NCBI RefSeq assembly: GCF_900103445.1
Contig: NZ_FNHS01000009.1
Location: forward strand, 74,082 to 138,081
DNA: 64,000 bases
DNA from: Methylobacterium phyllostachyos
GTDB lineage: Bacteria > Pseudomonadota > Alphaproteobacteria > Rhizobiales > Beijerinckiaceae
Reading direction: 5' to 3'
Made by a program: the position numbers and the translations under genes. Position 1 is the first letter of the stretch. Each line of letters begins with the position of its first letter. Below the pieces are notes generated by a model. It made no database searches. It was given only the letters and a program-made list of their open reading frames with translations, and was not told the DNA's origin. Below are positions 44,401-51,429 of the stretch, piece by piece.

Positions 44401-44880
44401 GGGATTCTGCGGGCCGGCCCCCTCGACATCGATTTCGGGCCCGCCCGCTGGGCCGGCACGATCGGCTACGACCTGCGAAACGCCCGCCTCGACGCGCGCG
44501 GGACGCTGAGGGGCGGCCCCGTGCCCCGGGGTTGGAGTGCCGGTCCGCCGACGATCCAGCTTGGCCTTGCTGGGCCGCTCGCCGCCCCCGAGCAGGTGCT
44601 CGATGTCGGCACCCTGTCGAACGGGCTCGCCGCCTTCGTGCTCCAGCGTGAGCTGGAGACGATCGAGCTGACGGAGGCCGATCAGGTGGAGCGGCAGCGG
44701 CGGCGCGCCCGGATCGAGATGGACAAGGCGCGGGCTGCGGCGCTGAAGGCAGCAGCCGACAAGGCCGCCGCGGAGAAAGCTGCTGCGGAGAAGGCCGCCG
44801 GCGAGGAGGCGGCGCGCCGGGTACGGGTTCCGGGGGAGGGGGCGGCTCAACCACCGGCGCCGGCCGAGGGGCAGCCCTGA
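41434..44880 (+). CDS. AsmA-family envelope protein
   Basis: 1148 aa. One N-terminal membrane helix (LLTALAGAVILVLVAALAVP) is followed by the AsmA start FVDWQAYRALVDRAITRSLG and IEVRLLPSPRLRVDRLHLGT. A long beta-rich periplasmic body of the bridge-like lipid-transfer type follows, with the AsmA C-terminal repeat (GDGLSGSGTLTLKDLRIPA). The last 70 residues form a Lys/Ala/Glu coiled coil (DKARAAALKAAADKAAAEKA) and a Pro-rich end, which is not part of the usual family. The start is TTG at 41434; no upstream ATG or GTG fits. It probably affects outer-membrane lipid homeostasis. Confidence 0.87.
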   Translation: MRDLLTALAGAVILVLVAALAVPPFVDWQAYRALVDRAITRSLGVPARTDGRIEVRLLPSPRLRVDRLHLGTDPERPTLDARFVKAEVALAPLLKGEFRFTETRIGRAEVKLPLAGPDALKLPSDLGASLRGRDFAIEALHVQQFLVTTQVPATGRTDQFYAQDLTLQAPALVGPWRVEGSSGGVPFRAVSGTPGPDGRLAVKISGGGDAHPRFEADARFGLVPQEGGGAVQVESEGNARLVVGPPTQAAGAYLPFSLSGAFKARGAQVRFEGVDLAVDPGGRTLRLGGTGRLDLRQWRAGLSLEARRLDLDAFLMSPEGQNLIARGLPNWGGNLPAMLDLDLAVGSAVLGGDEWSNFVLTGTLERAGGLLLRRLSVTGPADSTLSVSGQVETAPFRLTGPVALTAPDSDALGRYLRRLGVEGPLIALLDGRRIEASADLSADPTSLSLRNLRVGLGSARITGNARYTVAEAGARGRFNAQIRADSIDIAALPPLGTALGTLRDLDFALTLEARDVRFGTVGSGNGTIAASIQTDGASVVVDSLAVTDLAGASATLSGRIGADGTGRVSGRLKAPVAAPLLGLLERVWVGELRLLPAFLKDAPLDLAVTLDRAGGAAEALRTQAKGSAGGGTLDLTLASRGTRIEGGTAALSTARAGTWFGRTDIPGLQQPAELHLSAERPDGAALTVTANGAVAGLRVATARPIPIDADALPTGGVIRADTADLAPFLILAGAARLQPGAWPADLTVTLSQEAGASAAALTGQIAGSTVNGTLLHVPGGVLRGRLTLDRLSLPQLTEALLLPPQENGRFGAPAHPLAITLDARIAKLDLGRGLLGTDAAVALGLSDSSLTLRDLTAKLGGGRIAGSATITRAGAGAAISGSGNLEDVAIAALGGGPIGGRLDADLRFSTAAETLSGLGDGLSGSGTLTLKDLRIPAADPGAAGRALARAVEIDDPLREGRLQALVAEELGKAAAQAAGPARAAATIVGGILRAGPLDIDFGPARWAGTIGYDLRNARLDARGTLRGGPVPRGWSAGPPTIQLGLAGPLAAPEQVLDVGTLSNGLAAFVLQRELETIELTEADQVERQRRRARIEMDKARAAALKAAADKAAAEKAAAEKAAGEEAARRVRVPGEGAAQPPAPAEGQP

Positions 44881-44896
44881 ACGGAAGCATTTCCGT
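44881..44896 (+). terminator. Short hairpin after the AsmA gene
   Basis: ACGGAA-GCAT-TTCCGT begins directly after the stop codon. The stem is 6 bp and no T-run follows, so it is a weak candidate. Confidence 0.3.
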
Positions 44897-44945
44897 CGGG
44901 CCTCTCATGTAGGCCCAGGCTTGATGCAGCCCGCCCCGTCATCGC

Positions 44946-45011
44946 GAGCGTAGCGACCCAGGGTAGCGCGACTTCGGTCGCGTGGCGCATTTGGGTTGCT
45001 TCGCTACGCTC
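44946..45011. repeat. Long stem-loop intergenic repeat with TTCG inner loop
   Basis: GAGCGTAGCGA (44946-44956) pairs with TCGCTACGCTC (45001-45011). Inside it CGCGAC-TTCG-GTCGCG forms a second hairpin, and CCCAG/TTGGG extend the outer stem. It has the look of a dispersed intergenic repeat that can act as a bidirectional terminator between the convergent AsmA and oligopeptidase genes; an A-run on the plus strand gives a T-run on the minus strand before the stem. Confidence 0.65.
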
Positions 45012-45027
45012 AAAAAGACGGCGGCGC

Positions 45028-47163
45028 CTACGCCTTTCCCACCGCCATCAGCGCGAACGCATAGATCAACGCCACCTCCTCCAGCCGGTCGAACCGTCCG
45101 GCGGCGCCGCCGTGGCCGGCTTCCATGTTGATCCGCAGGAGAACCGGGCCCCCCCCCGTCATGGTGGCGCGCAGCCGCGCGACCCATTTGGCCGGCTCCC
45201 AGTAGGTCACCCGCGGATCGGTGAGGCCGCCGAGCGCCAGGATCGCCGGGTAATCCTTCGCCGCGACGTTGTCGTACGGGGAATAGGACAGAATCGTGCG
45301 GAAGGCGGTCTCGCTCTCCGCCGGATTGCCCCATTCGGGCCATTCCGGCGGGGTGAGCGGCAGCTCCGCATCCATCATCGTGTTGAGCACGTCGACGAAG
45401 GGCACGTCGGCCACGATCCCGGCGAACAGCTCGGGGGCCATGTTGGCCACCGCTCCCATCAGCATGCCGCCCGCCGAGCCGCCATAGGCGACGATGCGCT
45501 TCTCGGCGGTGTAGCGCGCCGCGATCAGCGACCGCGCGCAGGCGATGAAATCCGTGAAGGTGTTGGGCTTCTTCTCGCGCTTGCCGTCGAGGTACCAGCG
45601 CCAGCCCTTCTCGGTGCCGCCGCGGATATGCGCGATGGCATAGACGAAGCCGCGGTCGACGAGGCTCAGCGGGTTGGTCCGGAACGACGCCGGCATCAGC
45701 GTGCCGTAGGACCCATAGCCGTAGAGCAGCAGTGGCGCGCTGCCGTCGAGGGGCAGATCGCGCCGGTGCAGCAGGGAGATCGGCACCTGCTCGCCGTCTG
45801 GCGCTGCCGCGAAGAGCCGCCGCGTCACGTACGCGGCCGGATCGTGGCCGCTCGGCACCGCCTGCCGCTTGCGCAGCGATCGCGCCCGGCTCGCGCAATC
45901 ATAGTCCCAGGTTTCCGACGGGGTCGTCATCGACGAGTAGACGAAGCGGATCGTCGCCGTGTCGAAGGCGTAGCCGGTGCCCAAGCCGAGGGAATAGGCC
46001 TCCTCCTCGAACGCCACGCTGTGCTCGCTGCCACCCTCGATGTCGCGCACGACGATCCGCGGCCTCGCGTTCTCGATCTCCAGCCGGACCAAATGATCGG
46101 CGAGCAGGTGCAGGTGGCGGATCATCACCCCCGGCCGATGGGGCACGAGGTCGGTCCAGTTGGCGCGGCCCGGATCGTCGAGGGGCGCGGTGACGATCTT
46201 GAAATCCTCGGCGCCATCCGCGTTGGTGCGGATGAACAGCCGGTCGCCCCGGTGCTCCACCCCGTAGATCAGCAGCGGCTCCCGCGGATGTACGAGGCGC
46301 AAGGGGGCCGCCTCCGCGTGCCGGTCGAGCAGGCGGACCTCGGAGGTCTCGTGGTCGCTCGCCGTGACGTCGAGGAAGGCGCCGGACTGGGTCTTGCCGA
46401 TATGGACGAAGTAGCCGGCATCGGGCTCGGTATAGACCGTCTCGTCCGCGCTCTGCGGAGTGCCCAGGCGGTGGCGCATGACCTTGGCGGGGCGGTGATT
46501 GGCGTCGAGCGCCACGTACCAGAAGCTCTCCCCGTCCGCGGCCCAGACCGCCTCGCCGGAGGTCGCCTCGACCCGGTCGTCGCGGTCGAGGCCGGTGGCG
46601 ATGTCGCGCACCCGAATCGTGTGGAGTTCCGACCCCTTGGTGTCGGCGCTCCAGGCGAGGCGCGTATGGTCGTCGGAATGGACCGCGGCGGCAATCTCGA
46701 AGAAGGGCAGTCCCTCACTCTCGCGGTCGCCGTCGATCAGGATCGTCTCGTCCGGGTCCGGGCGCGATTCGGGTACATCCGGTGCCGTCGCCGGCCGCCG
46801 GCAGATCAGCAGGTGCTGCCCGCCCTCCCGATGGCGCGTGTAGTAGGCGAAGGGCCCGTCGGGCTCCGGGACGTCGCTCTCATCCTCCTGAATCCGCCCG
46901 CGCATCTCGGCGGCCAGCCGCTGGCGCAGGTCCGCAGTCCCGGCGAAGGCTGCCTCCGCGAAAGCATTCTCGGCCTCCAGGTAGGCGGCGATGTCCTCAG
47001 GGAGCGCGGCCGGGTCCTTGAGAACCGTCTGCCAGTTCTCGGCCTTCAGCCAGGCATAGGGATCCGTGATCTCCTGCCCGTGTACGCTGAAGCGCCGGGG
47101 CCGGATTTCGGCGACGGGCGCCCCGGTCGAGTGAGCGAACAGGCCGTGGCCGATCTCCGACAT
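45028..47163 (-). CDS. ptrB: Oligopeptidase B (S9 family)
   Basis: 711 aa, the normal length. The N-terminal beta-propeller begins VHGQEITDPYAWLKAENWQT. The catalytic domain (from about residue 430) contains SAPLLLYGYGSYG, GFVYAIAHIRGGTEKGWRWY, and the nucleophile motif VAYGGSAGGMLMGAVANMAP. The Asp lies in GLTDPRVTYWEP, and the His in INMEAGHGG. It cleaves short peptides after basic residues in the cytoplasm or periplasm. No signal peptide is seen. The ATG at 47163 is supported by the family's N-terminus. Confidence 0.93.
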   Translation of the reverse strand: MSEIGHGLFAHSTGAPVAEIRPRRFSVHGQEITDPYAWLKAENWQTVLKDPAALPEDIAAYLEAENAFAEAAFAGTADLRQRLAAEMRGRIQEDESDVPEPDGPFAYYTRHREGGQHLLICRRPATAPDVPESRPDPDETILIDGDRESEGLPFFEIAAAVHSDDHTRLAWSADTKGSELHTIRVRDIATGLDRDDRVEATSGEAVWAADGESFWYVALDANHRPAKVMRHRLGTPQSADETVYTEPDAGYFVHIGKTQSGAFLDVTASDHETSEVRLLDRHAEAAPLRLVHPREPLLIYGVEHRGDRLFIRTNADGAEDFKIVTAPLDDPGRANWTDLVPHRPGVMIRHLHLLADHLVRLEIENARPRIVVRDIEGGSEHSVAFEEEAYSLGLGTGYAFDTATIRFVYSSMTTPSETWDYDCASRARSLRKRQAVPSGHDPAAYVTRRLFAAAPDGEQVPISLLHRRDLPLDGSAPLLLYGYGSYGTLMPASFRTNPLSLVDRGFVYAIAHIRGGTEKGWRWYLDGKREKKPNTFTDFIACARSLIAARYTAEKRIVAYGGSAGGMLMGAVANMAPELFAGIVADVPFVDVLNTMMDAELPLTPPEWPEWGNPAESETAFRTILSYSPYDNVAAKDYPAILALGGLTDPRVTYWEPAKWVARLRATMTGGGPVLLRINMEAGHGGAAGRFDRLEEVALIYAFALMAVGKA

Positions 47164-47392
47164 CGTGTCTCCCGTCAGGTCCGGGCCTCGGCGTGTGGTG
47201 CAAGGCGCGTAGGTCCGGGGATGTGTCCCGCCGCCGGCCGGGATGCAAGACGGTGCGGCGCAGGGCAGGCGTCCCGCCGGTGCGCCGCGTGGGAACGGGG
47301 ACGTGTTGGAGCCCGTCCCGACCTTGGACGTTGAGGAACCGGCCGCCCTGCATCCGCCTGGGCGGCCGCCGGTCGGAGCCCGAGGTGCCATC

Positions 47393-47632
47393 ATGATCGC
47401 AGCCGCCAATCCGCCCCCCGATTCGCGTGAGGACCACGACGAGCCGGATCTGGAGCAGGTCAACGACATCCTTGCCGAATGGGCGGCGCGCTCGGCAGCT
47501 ACGAGCACGACGCTGATCGATCGGTTCGAGGCGATGGGCTACGAGGTCCGCGGCAAGTCCGAGGATGAGATCGCCCACGTGCTGCACCGGCCGCCGACGC
47601 GGCCCGTGGTCCGTCCACAGGATACGATCTAG
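47393..47632 (+). CDS. Small hypothetical protein, 79 aa
   Basis: An acidic N-terminus (PPPDSREDHDEPDLEQ) leads into an amphipathic core VNDILAEWAARSAATSTTLI and DRFEAMGYEVRGKSEDEIAH. It has no membrane segment. The core pattern looks like a conserved alphaproteobacterial small protein, though I cannot name a family. It ends 79 bp before the DUF6456 gene in the same direction. The earlier part of the frame is poor, so the ATG at 47393 is chosen. Confidence 0.55.
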   Translation: MIAAANPPPDSREDHDEPDLEQVNDILAEWAARSAATSTTLIDRFEAMGYEVRGKSEDEIAHVLHRPPTRPVVRPQDTI

Positions 47633-47648
47633 GTAAAAAAGCCTTGAC

Positions 47649-47666
47649 TTTCTGAAATTTCCTGTC
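47649..47666. promoter_or_regulatory. Second copy of the cydA-type AT-rich motif
   Basis: TTTCTGAAATTTCCTGTC shares TTTC-N-GAAATTTC with the palindrome before cydA (one mismatch in 13 bp). It lies just after TTGACT (47644-47649, a -35-like box), 46 bp before the DUF6456 start. It is only half-palindromic. Shared regulation is inferred. Confidence 0.4.
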
Positions 47667-47711
47667 AGGGTGGCGGCTTGAGATCGCTGTGTACCGCCAT
47701 CGGAACAAAAC

Positions 47712-48566
47712 ATGAACAAACTGGTCGCACGAGGGCTCATCCGCGCCGAGCGGTCCAAGGGGCGTCCGTCGCAACGGGGCGATCTGCCGGGCGAGGCGGC
47801 ACGCCTCCTCGCCCGGCTCGGCGAGCCGGAGGCCTATGCGCGGCCCGATCCCTTCGCGGAGGATTCGCTGGTGGCCCGCCGTGGGAGCGACGGCATCTCG
47901 GTGGGGAGCGGACGCTTCGCCGCTGCCTCCGGTCGGGCCCTCGTCGCGGCCGACCTCGCGGAATGGGACGCCGCCGGCACGCGGCTGACGATCAGCGCCG
48001 CCGGGCGATCGCGCCTGCGGCGGCAGGCTGCGGGCGGGGAAGCAGCCTTTGCCGCGCAGCACCGGGAGCTGACCCTGGTGGCGGGAGACGGGGAGGCGGG
48101 CCCAACCCTGCGCAACGCCGCGGAGAACCCGCTTGCCTGGATGGTCCGCCGCCGGGGCCGGGACGGGGAGCCGCTGATCGACGCGGCGTCGTTCGAGGCC
48201 GGCGAGCGACTGCGGCGGGACATGACCTCGGCCGCGCTGCTGCCCCGGATGGGGAGCGAGTTCGGCGCCACGCGGGTCGATGGCGGCGGCCCGCGCGACC
48301 CGGCCTCCGCGGCGGACCATGTGATTGCGGCGCGGCAGCGGGTCCGCGGCGCCCTCGACGCGGTCGGAAGCGACCTGTCCGGCCTGCTGATCGACCTCTG
48401 TGGCTTCCTGAAGGGCCTGGAGCGGATCGAGGCCGAGCGCCGCTGGCCGGCCCGCTCGGCCAAGGTCGTGGCGCGCATCGCCCTCGGGCGGCTCGCCGAG
48501 CATTACGGCCTGGAGCGGGAGGCCACCGGGCCAGAGCGCGCGCGCCTGCGCCTGTGGCGGGGGTGA
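47712..48566 (+). CDS. DUF6456 domain protein
   Basis: 284 aa. The C-terminal half is the DUF6456 domain: NAAENPLAWMVRRRGRDGEP, LIDAASFEAGERLRRDMTSA, AADHVIAARQRVRGALDAVG, SDLSGLLIDLCGFLKGLERI and RRWPARSAKVVARIALGRLA. The N-terminal half is a degenerate winged-helix-like part (MNKLVARGLIRAERSKGRPS). The family is widespread in alphaproteobacteria and may bind DNA, but no function is known. The upstream motif resembling the cydA operator is unusual. Confidence 0.8.
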   Translation: MNKLVARGLIRAERSKGRPSQRGDLPGEAARLLARLGEPEAYARPDPFAEDSLVARRGSDGISVGSGRFAAASGRALVAADLAEWDAAGTRLTISAAGRSRLRRQAAGGEAAFAAQHRELTLVAGDGEAGPTLRNAAENPLAWMVRRRGRDGEPLIDAASFEAGERLRRDMTSAALLPRMGSEFGATRVDGGGPRDPASAADHVIAARQRVRGALDAVGSDLSGLLIDLCGFLKGLERIEAERRWPARSAKVVARIALGRLAEHYGLEREATGPERARLRLWRG

Positions 48567-48582
48567 CGGCGGGCGCCGCCCC

Positions 48583-49011
48583 TCAGGCCGCTTCGGCGAG
48601 CCGGACGGCGTCGCGGTGGATGCGCTCGGCCATCGCCCGTACGCCGTTGGAACGCTTCGACGTCACGTGGGCGCCGAAGCGGAGATGCCGGAACAGGTCC
48701 AGCCCGTCGGTCTCGGCGGCCTCGCGGGCGCTCTTGCCGGTGTAGAGCGCCACCATCAGCGCCACGAAGCCGCGGACGATGAAGGAATCGCTGAAGCCCT
48801 GCAGCTTGAGCCGTCCCTCCGGGCCCGACCCTTCGACGGCCGTGTCGATCCAGACCTGGCTCTCGCAGCCATGGACCCGGTTGGCCTCATTCCGCAGGGC
48901 CTCCGGCATCGGCGGCAGGGCGCGACCGAGCTCGATCAGGTATTCGAGCCGCATGTCGTCGTCCTCGACGATCTCGAAATTCTCGATGATGGTCTCGATC
49001 GGGGGCAGCAT
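48583..49011 (-). CDS. sufE: Cysteine-desulfuration protein SufE
   Basis: 142 aa. The catalytic cysteine is in NRVHGCESQVWIDT (about Cys49), preceded by RLEYLIELGRALPPMPEALR and followed by FIVRGFVALMVALYTGKSA. SufE accepts the persulfide from SufS and passes it to the Fe-S cluster scaffold. It is convergent with the DUF6456 gene (16-bp gap) and stands apart from other suf genes here. Confidence 0.93.
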   Translation of the reverse strand: MLPPIETIIENFEIVEDDDMRLEYLIELGRALPPMPEALRNEANRVHGCESQVWIDTAVEGSGPEGRLKLQGFSDSFIVRGFVALMVALYTGKSAREAAETDGLDLFRHLRFGAHVTSKRSNGVRAMAERIHRDAVRLAEAA

Positions 49012-49092
49012 GCTCGTCCGGATCCAGGAAACGTCCGTGCCCCTATAGGCCGGCTGGTCCCGCGTGGCGACGGGGTTCAGCGACGCGGGCCG

Positions 49093-50187
49093 TCATTGCG
49101 CGGTCGCGGTGGCCGGCAGGGTCAGGCGCAGGGGCTCGGCCGGCGTGGCCTCGCCCGTCACGGCGATCTCGGCCTGAGCCGCATAGGCGGCGATGAGGCG
49201 TGGCCCGAGCTTCGGGACGTTGGGCCGGCCGGAGGCCGCCATCTCGCTCACGCCGGAAACGATGGCGACGCGCAGCGGCCGGCCCGCCTCGGCCTCCAGA
49301 TCGATGCTGATCGAGCAGGCGACGTGCTCGGCGGTGGCGTCCAGGCACTCGGCCACGATCTCCGCGACGATCATGCCGAGGGCGTTGGCGGTGCGCGGCT
49401 CCACAAGCCCGTTGCCGTTGCCGCCGACCTGGACGCCGATGCGCCCGGCCCGGCGAAGCTGCCCCAGGCCCGAGGCCAGACGGTGCAGGTAATCCTTGAG
49501 GTCGATGGAGGCGATGTGGGGCGCCTCGTGGAGATGCTGCTGCACCAGCGCGATCGCCCGCACCCGCTGACCCAGCGCCTCAAAGCTGCCCCGGCAGGCA
49601 TCCGGCGCCGCCCGCCCGTACAGGCCGATCAGGCTCACCATCACCTGAAGGTTGTTGCGGACGCGATGGTAGACCTCGGCCAGCAGGGTCTCCTTCTCGG
49701 CGAGCGCGTGCTCGATATGCTCCTCCGCGTGCTTCCGGTCGGTGATGTCGAAGCAGGAGCCGAGATAGCCCTGGAACCGACCGTTCTCGATGAGGGGGCG
49801 CGCGGTATCGAGCAGCCAGCGGTAGACCCCGTCGTACCGGCGCAGGCGGAACTCCACGGTGAACGGGGCCCGCGCCCGGAAGGCTTCGGCCACGATCCGG
49901 GCGTGCCGCTCGAAATCCTCGGGGTGCAGGCCCTCGCGCCAGCCGAGACCCAGTTCCGCCGCGAGCGGACGCCCGGTGAATTCCAGCCAGCACTCGTTGT
50001 GGTGGATCGCGTGGCCGTGCTCATCCGAGCGCCACATCATCAGCGGGACCACGTCGGCGAAATGCCGGAAGCTGTCGGTCAGGGCGGCTGCCCCGGCGGT
50101 GCCCTGAGCCGGACCCGCCTCAGAACCTGCCGCAGGAGTGTCGTCCAGCGGTTCAGCCGTTCCGGACCCTGGGGGCTGTCCGACCAT
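49093..50187 (-). CDS. PAS sensor kinase (HisKA_2 type) with degenerate ATP-binding domain
   Basis: 364 aa. A PAS/PAC sensor at about residues 35-155 (LMMWRSDEHGHAIHHNECWL, GRPLAAELGLGWREGLHPED, DITDRKHAEEH) precedes the dimerisation/phosphoacceptor helix EVYHRVRNNLQVMVSLIGLY with His174. The C-terminal part should bind ATP. However, the Asn of the N-box is missing (EIVAECLDA replaces the usual ELVTNA), and the D-x-G-x-G box reads VAIVSGVSEM. It therefore probably lacks kinase activity and may act as a phosphotransfer or scaffold protein. The ATG at 50187 is chosen; a longer in-frame region lacks protein-like composition. Confidence 0.8.
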   Translation of the reverse strand: MVGQPPGSGTAEPLDDTPAAGSEAGPAQGTAGAAALTDSFRHFADVVPLMMWRSDEHGHAIHHNECWLEFTGRPLAAELGLGWREGLHPEDFERHARIVAEAFRARAPFTVEFRLRRYDGVYRWLLDTARPLIENGRFQGYLGSCFDITDRKHAEEHIEHALAEKETLLAEVYHRVRNNLQVMVSLIGLYGRAAPDACRGSFEALGQRVRAIALVQQHLHEAPHIASIDLKDYLHRLASGLGQLRRAGRIGVQVGGNGNGLVEPRTANALGMIVAEIVAECLDATAEHVACSISIDLEAEAGRPLRVAIVSGVSEMAASGRPNVPKLGPRLIAAYAAQAEIAVTGEATPAEPLRLTLPATATAQ

Positions 50188-50680
50188 TCTCTGCCCGATT
50201 CGCTTTGATGATGCTTGTGAGGAGTCGACCGAGTGGAGTGCGCCGGTCAACGTGCCGACCGGGACGCCGTTCCGGTCCTTCGCCGCCTTTGCAGCCGTCA
50301 TGCACAGGGGGTGGGCCGGCGCCGTCGCCGCAGGCGTACGCTTGTGCGCCCAGCAAGGGCGATGCCGCCCCGGGGGCCGACGGGAGAGCCCCGGTAATCG
50401 AGCCGTCTGCACAGGATTGGGTGCGGACACCCCTTTCCCCCTTCGCCAAGGTCTTTTCGCCAAGATCCTCCCACTCGCCCGCACCGGAGACTGGGCCGCT
50501 TCCGTTCGTCCATCAGCAGCGTCCCTCAACCTGCGTAGCCCCCAGCCCTGCCGGGGTGGGGACCGGCGGTGATACCGACATGACGTCTTCGAACGCGATG
50601 CGGGATCCATAATCCCCTCTGCGGAGGAAGGTCGCTGCGCACGGAATCGGGCAGCGGACCCTGGCAAACGGCCGGGTGCG

Positions 50681-50709
50681 AATTCCTAAAACCGCAGTTG
50701 ATAGGAATT
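50681..50709. promoter_or_regulatory. 29-bp inverted repeat upstream of the GTA promoter
   Basis: AATTCCTA (50681-50688) and TAGGAATT (50702-50709) are perfect arms separated by 13 nt. Equivalent bases are 21 bp apart, two helical turns, which fits a dimeric regulator on one face of the DNA. The right arm ends six bases before the -35 box. An activator role is inferred from this location. Confidence 0.6.
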
Positions 50710-50714
50710 AAGGC

Positions 50715-50743
50715 TTGACACCGGAACGCTGCTGGGCTATCAC
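50715..50743 (+). promoter_or_regulatory. Sigma70-type promoter of the GTA head genes
   Basis: TTGACA (50715-50720), a 17-bp spacer, and TATCAC (50738-50743). Transcription would start near 50750. This is the closest match to a housekeeping promoter that I noticed in the window, and it faces the small-terminase gene. Confidence 0.65.
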
Positions 50744-50778
50744 TCAAGCACGGTCGAGACGTGTGCGGAGAGGCGGCG

Positions 50779-51429
50779 ATGCGGTTGCGCGTGGCCCATC
50801 CAGCGGAGCGGCGCGCGGAAGTGCTGCGGCTCTTGCGCGAAACCGACCTACCGATCGCCGAGATCGGCGCCCGGACCGGGGTCAGGCCCGGCACGATCAA
50901 GACCTGGAATACCCGATCCGGCTGGGTGCGGCCGCCGCGATGGGACTGGGTGCTCGCCCGCTGGCCCGCGGCGCGGCGTGCGGCGGTCGCCCGTCTGCTG
51001 GACCAGCCGGGCAACGATCCCGTCGACATCGCGGTGGCCCTGGGCTTCGGGCGTGACCCGGCGGATCTGGTGAGCGCGGCCCTGCAACTGGCGCCGCGGC
51101 CGGGGCGGGCGGTTCAGGGCAGGGCCCGCGATCCCGCGCCGCCGATCGATCCGCCGACCCTGCGGACACATCTGCGCATCCACATCGCCCGGCAGATCGC
51201 CGCCTTCGACGCGGCTCTGGATCGGGAGGGGGTGGCGCTCAGCGAGTCTGCCCGGGTCCTGCGCGACTTGGGTGGCCTGCGGCGGCTGCTCGACGAGATC
51301 GAAACCGAGAGTGCGCGCGGCGCGGCGGGGGAGGGCGGCGATGACGGTACCGCACGCGATCTGCCGACGCTCCGCGCGGAGATCGCGCGACGCTATGATG
51401 ACTTTGTCGGCGGCGGGGCGCCTGCCTGA
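50779..51429 (+). CDS. Terminase small subunit-like protein (GTA gene 1)
   Basis: 216 aa. The N-terminus is a helix-turn-helix: ERRAEVLRLLRETDLPIAEI, GARTGVRPGTIKTWNTRSGW, as in phage small terminases that recognise DNA ends. The middle (HLRIHIARQIAAFDAALDRE) is helical, and the C-terminus is acidic (LPTLRAEIARRYDDFVGGG). It is about twice the length of Rhodobacter GTA gene 1. The ATG at 50779 is preferred because GGAGAGG lies six bases upstream; the GTG at 50761 would leave an 11-nt leader. It overlaps the large-terminase gene by 35 bp. Confidence 0.7.
   Translation: MRLRVAHPAERRAEVLRLLRETDLPIAEIGARTGVRPGTIKTWNTRSGWVRPPRWDWVLARWPAARRAAVARLLDQPGNDPVDIAVALGFGRDPADLVSAALQLAPRPGRAVQGRARDPAPPIDPPTLRTHLRIHIARQIAAFDAALDREGVALSESARVLRDLGGLRRLLDEIETESARGAAGEGGDDGTARDLPTLRAEIARRYDDFVGGGAPA

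Larger units (their letters stand above)
50188..50778. other. Intergenic region ahead of the GTA-like cluster
   Basis: 591 bp. The first 430 bp is GC-rich with no convincing gene on either strand. The last 100 bp is the control region of the terminase genes, with an inverted repeat and a near-consensus promoter, both listed separately. Confidence 0.65.
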
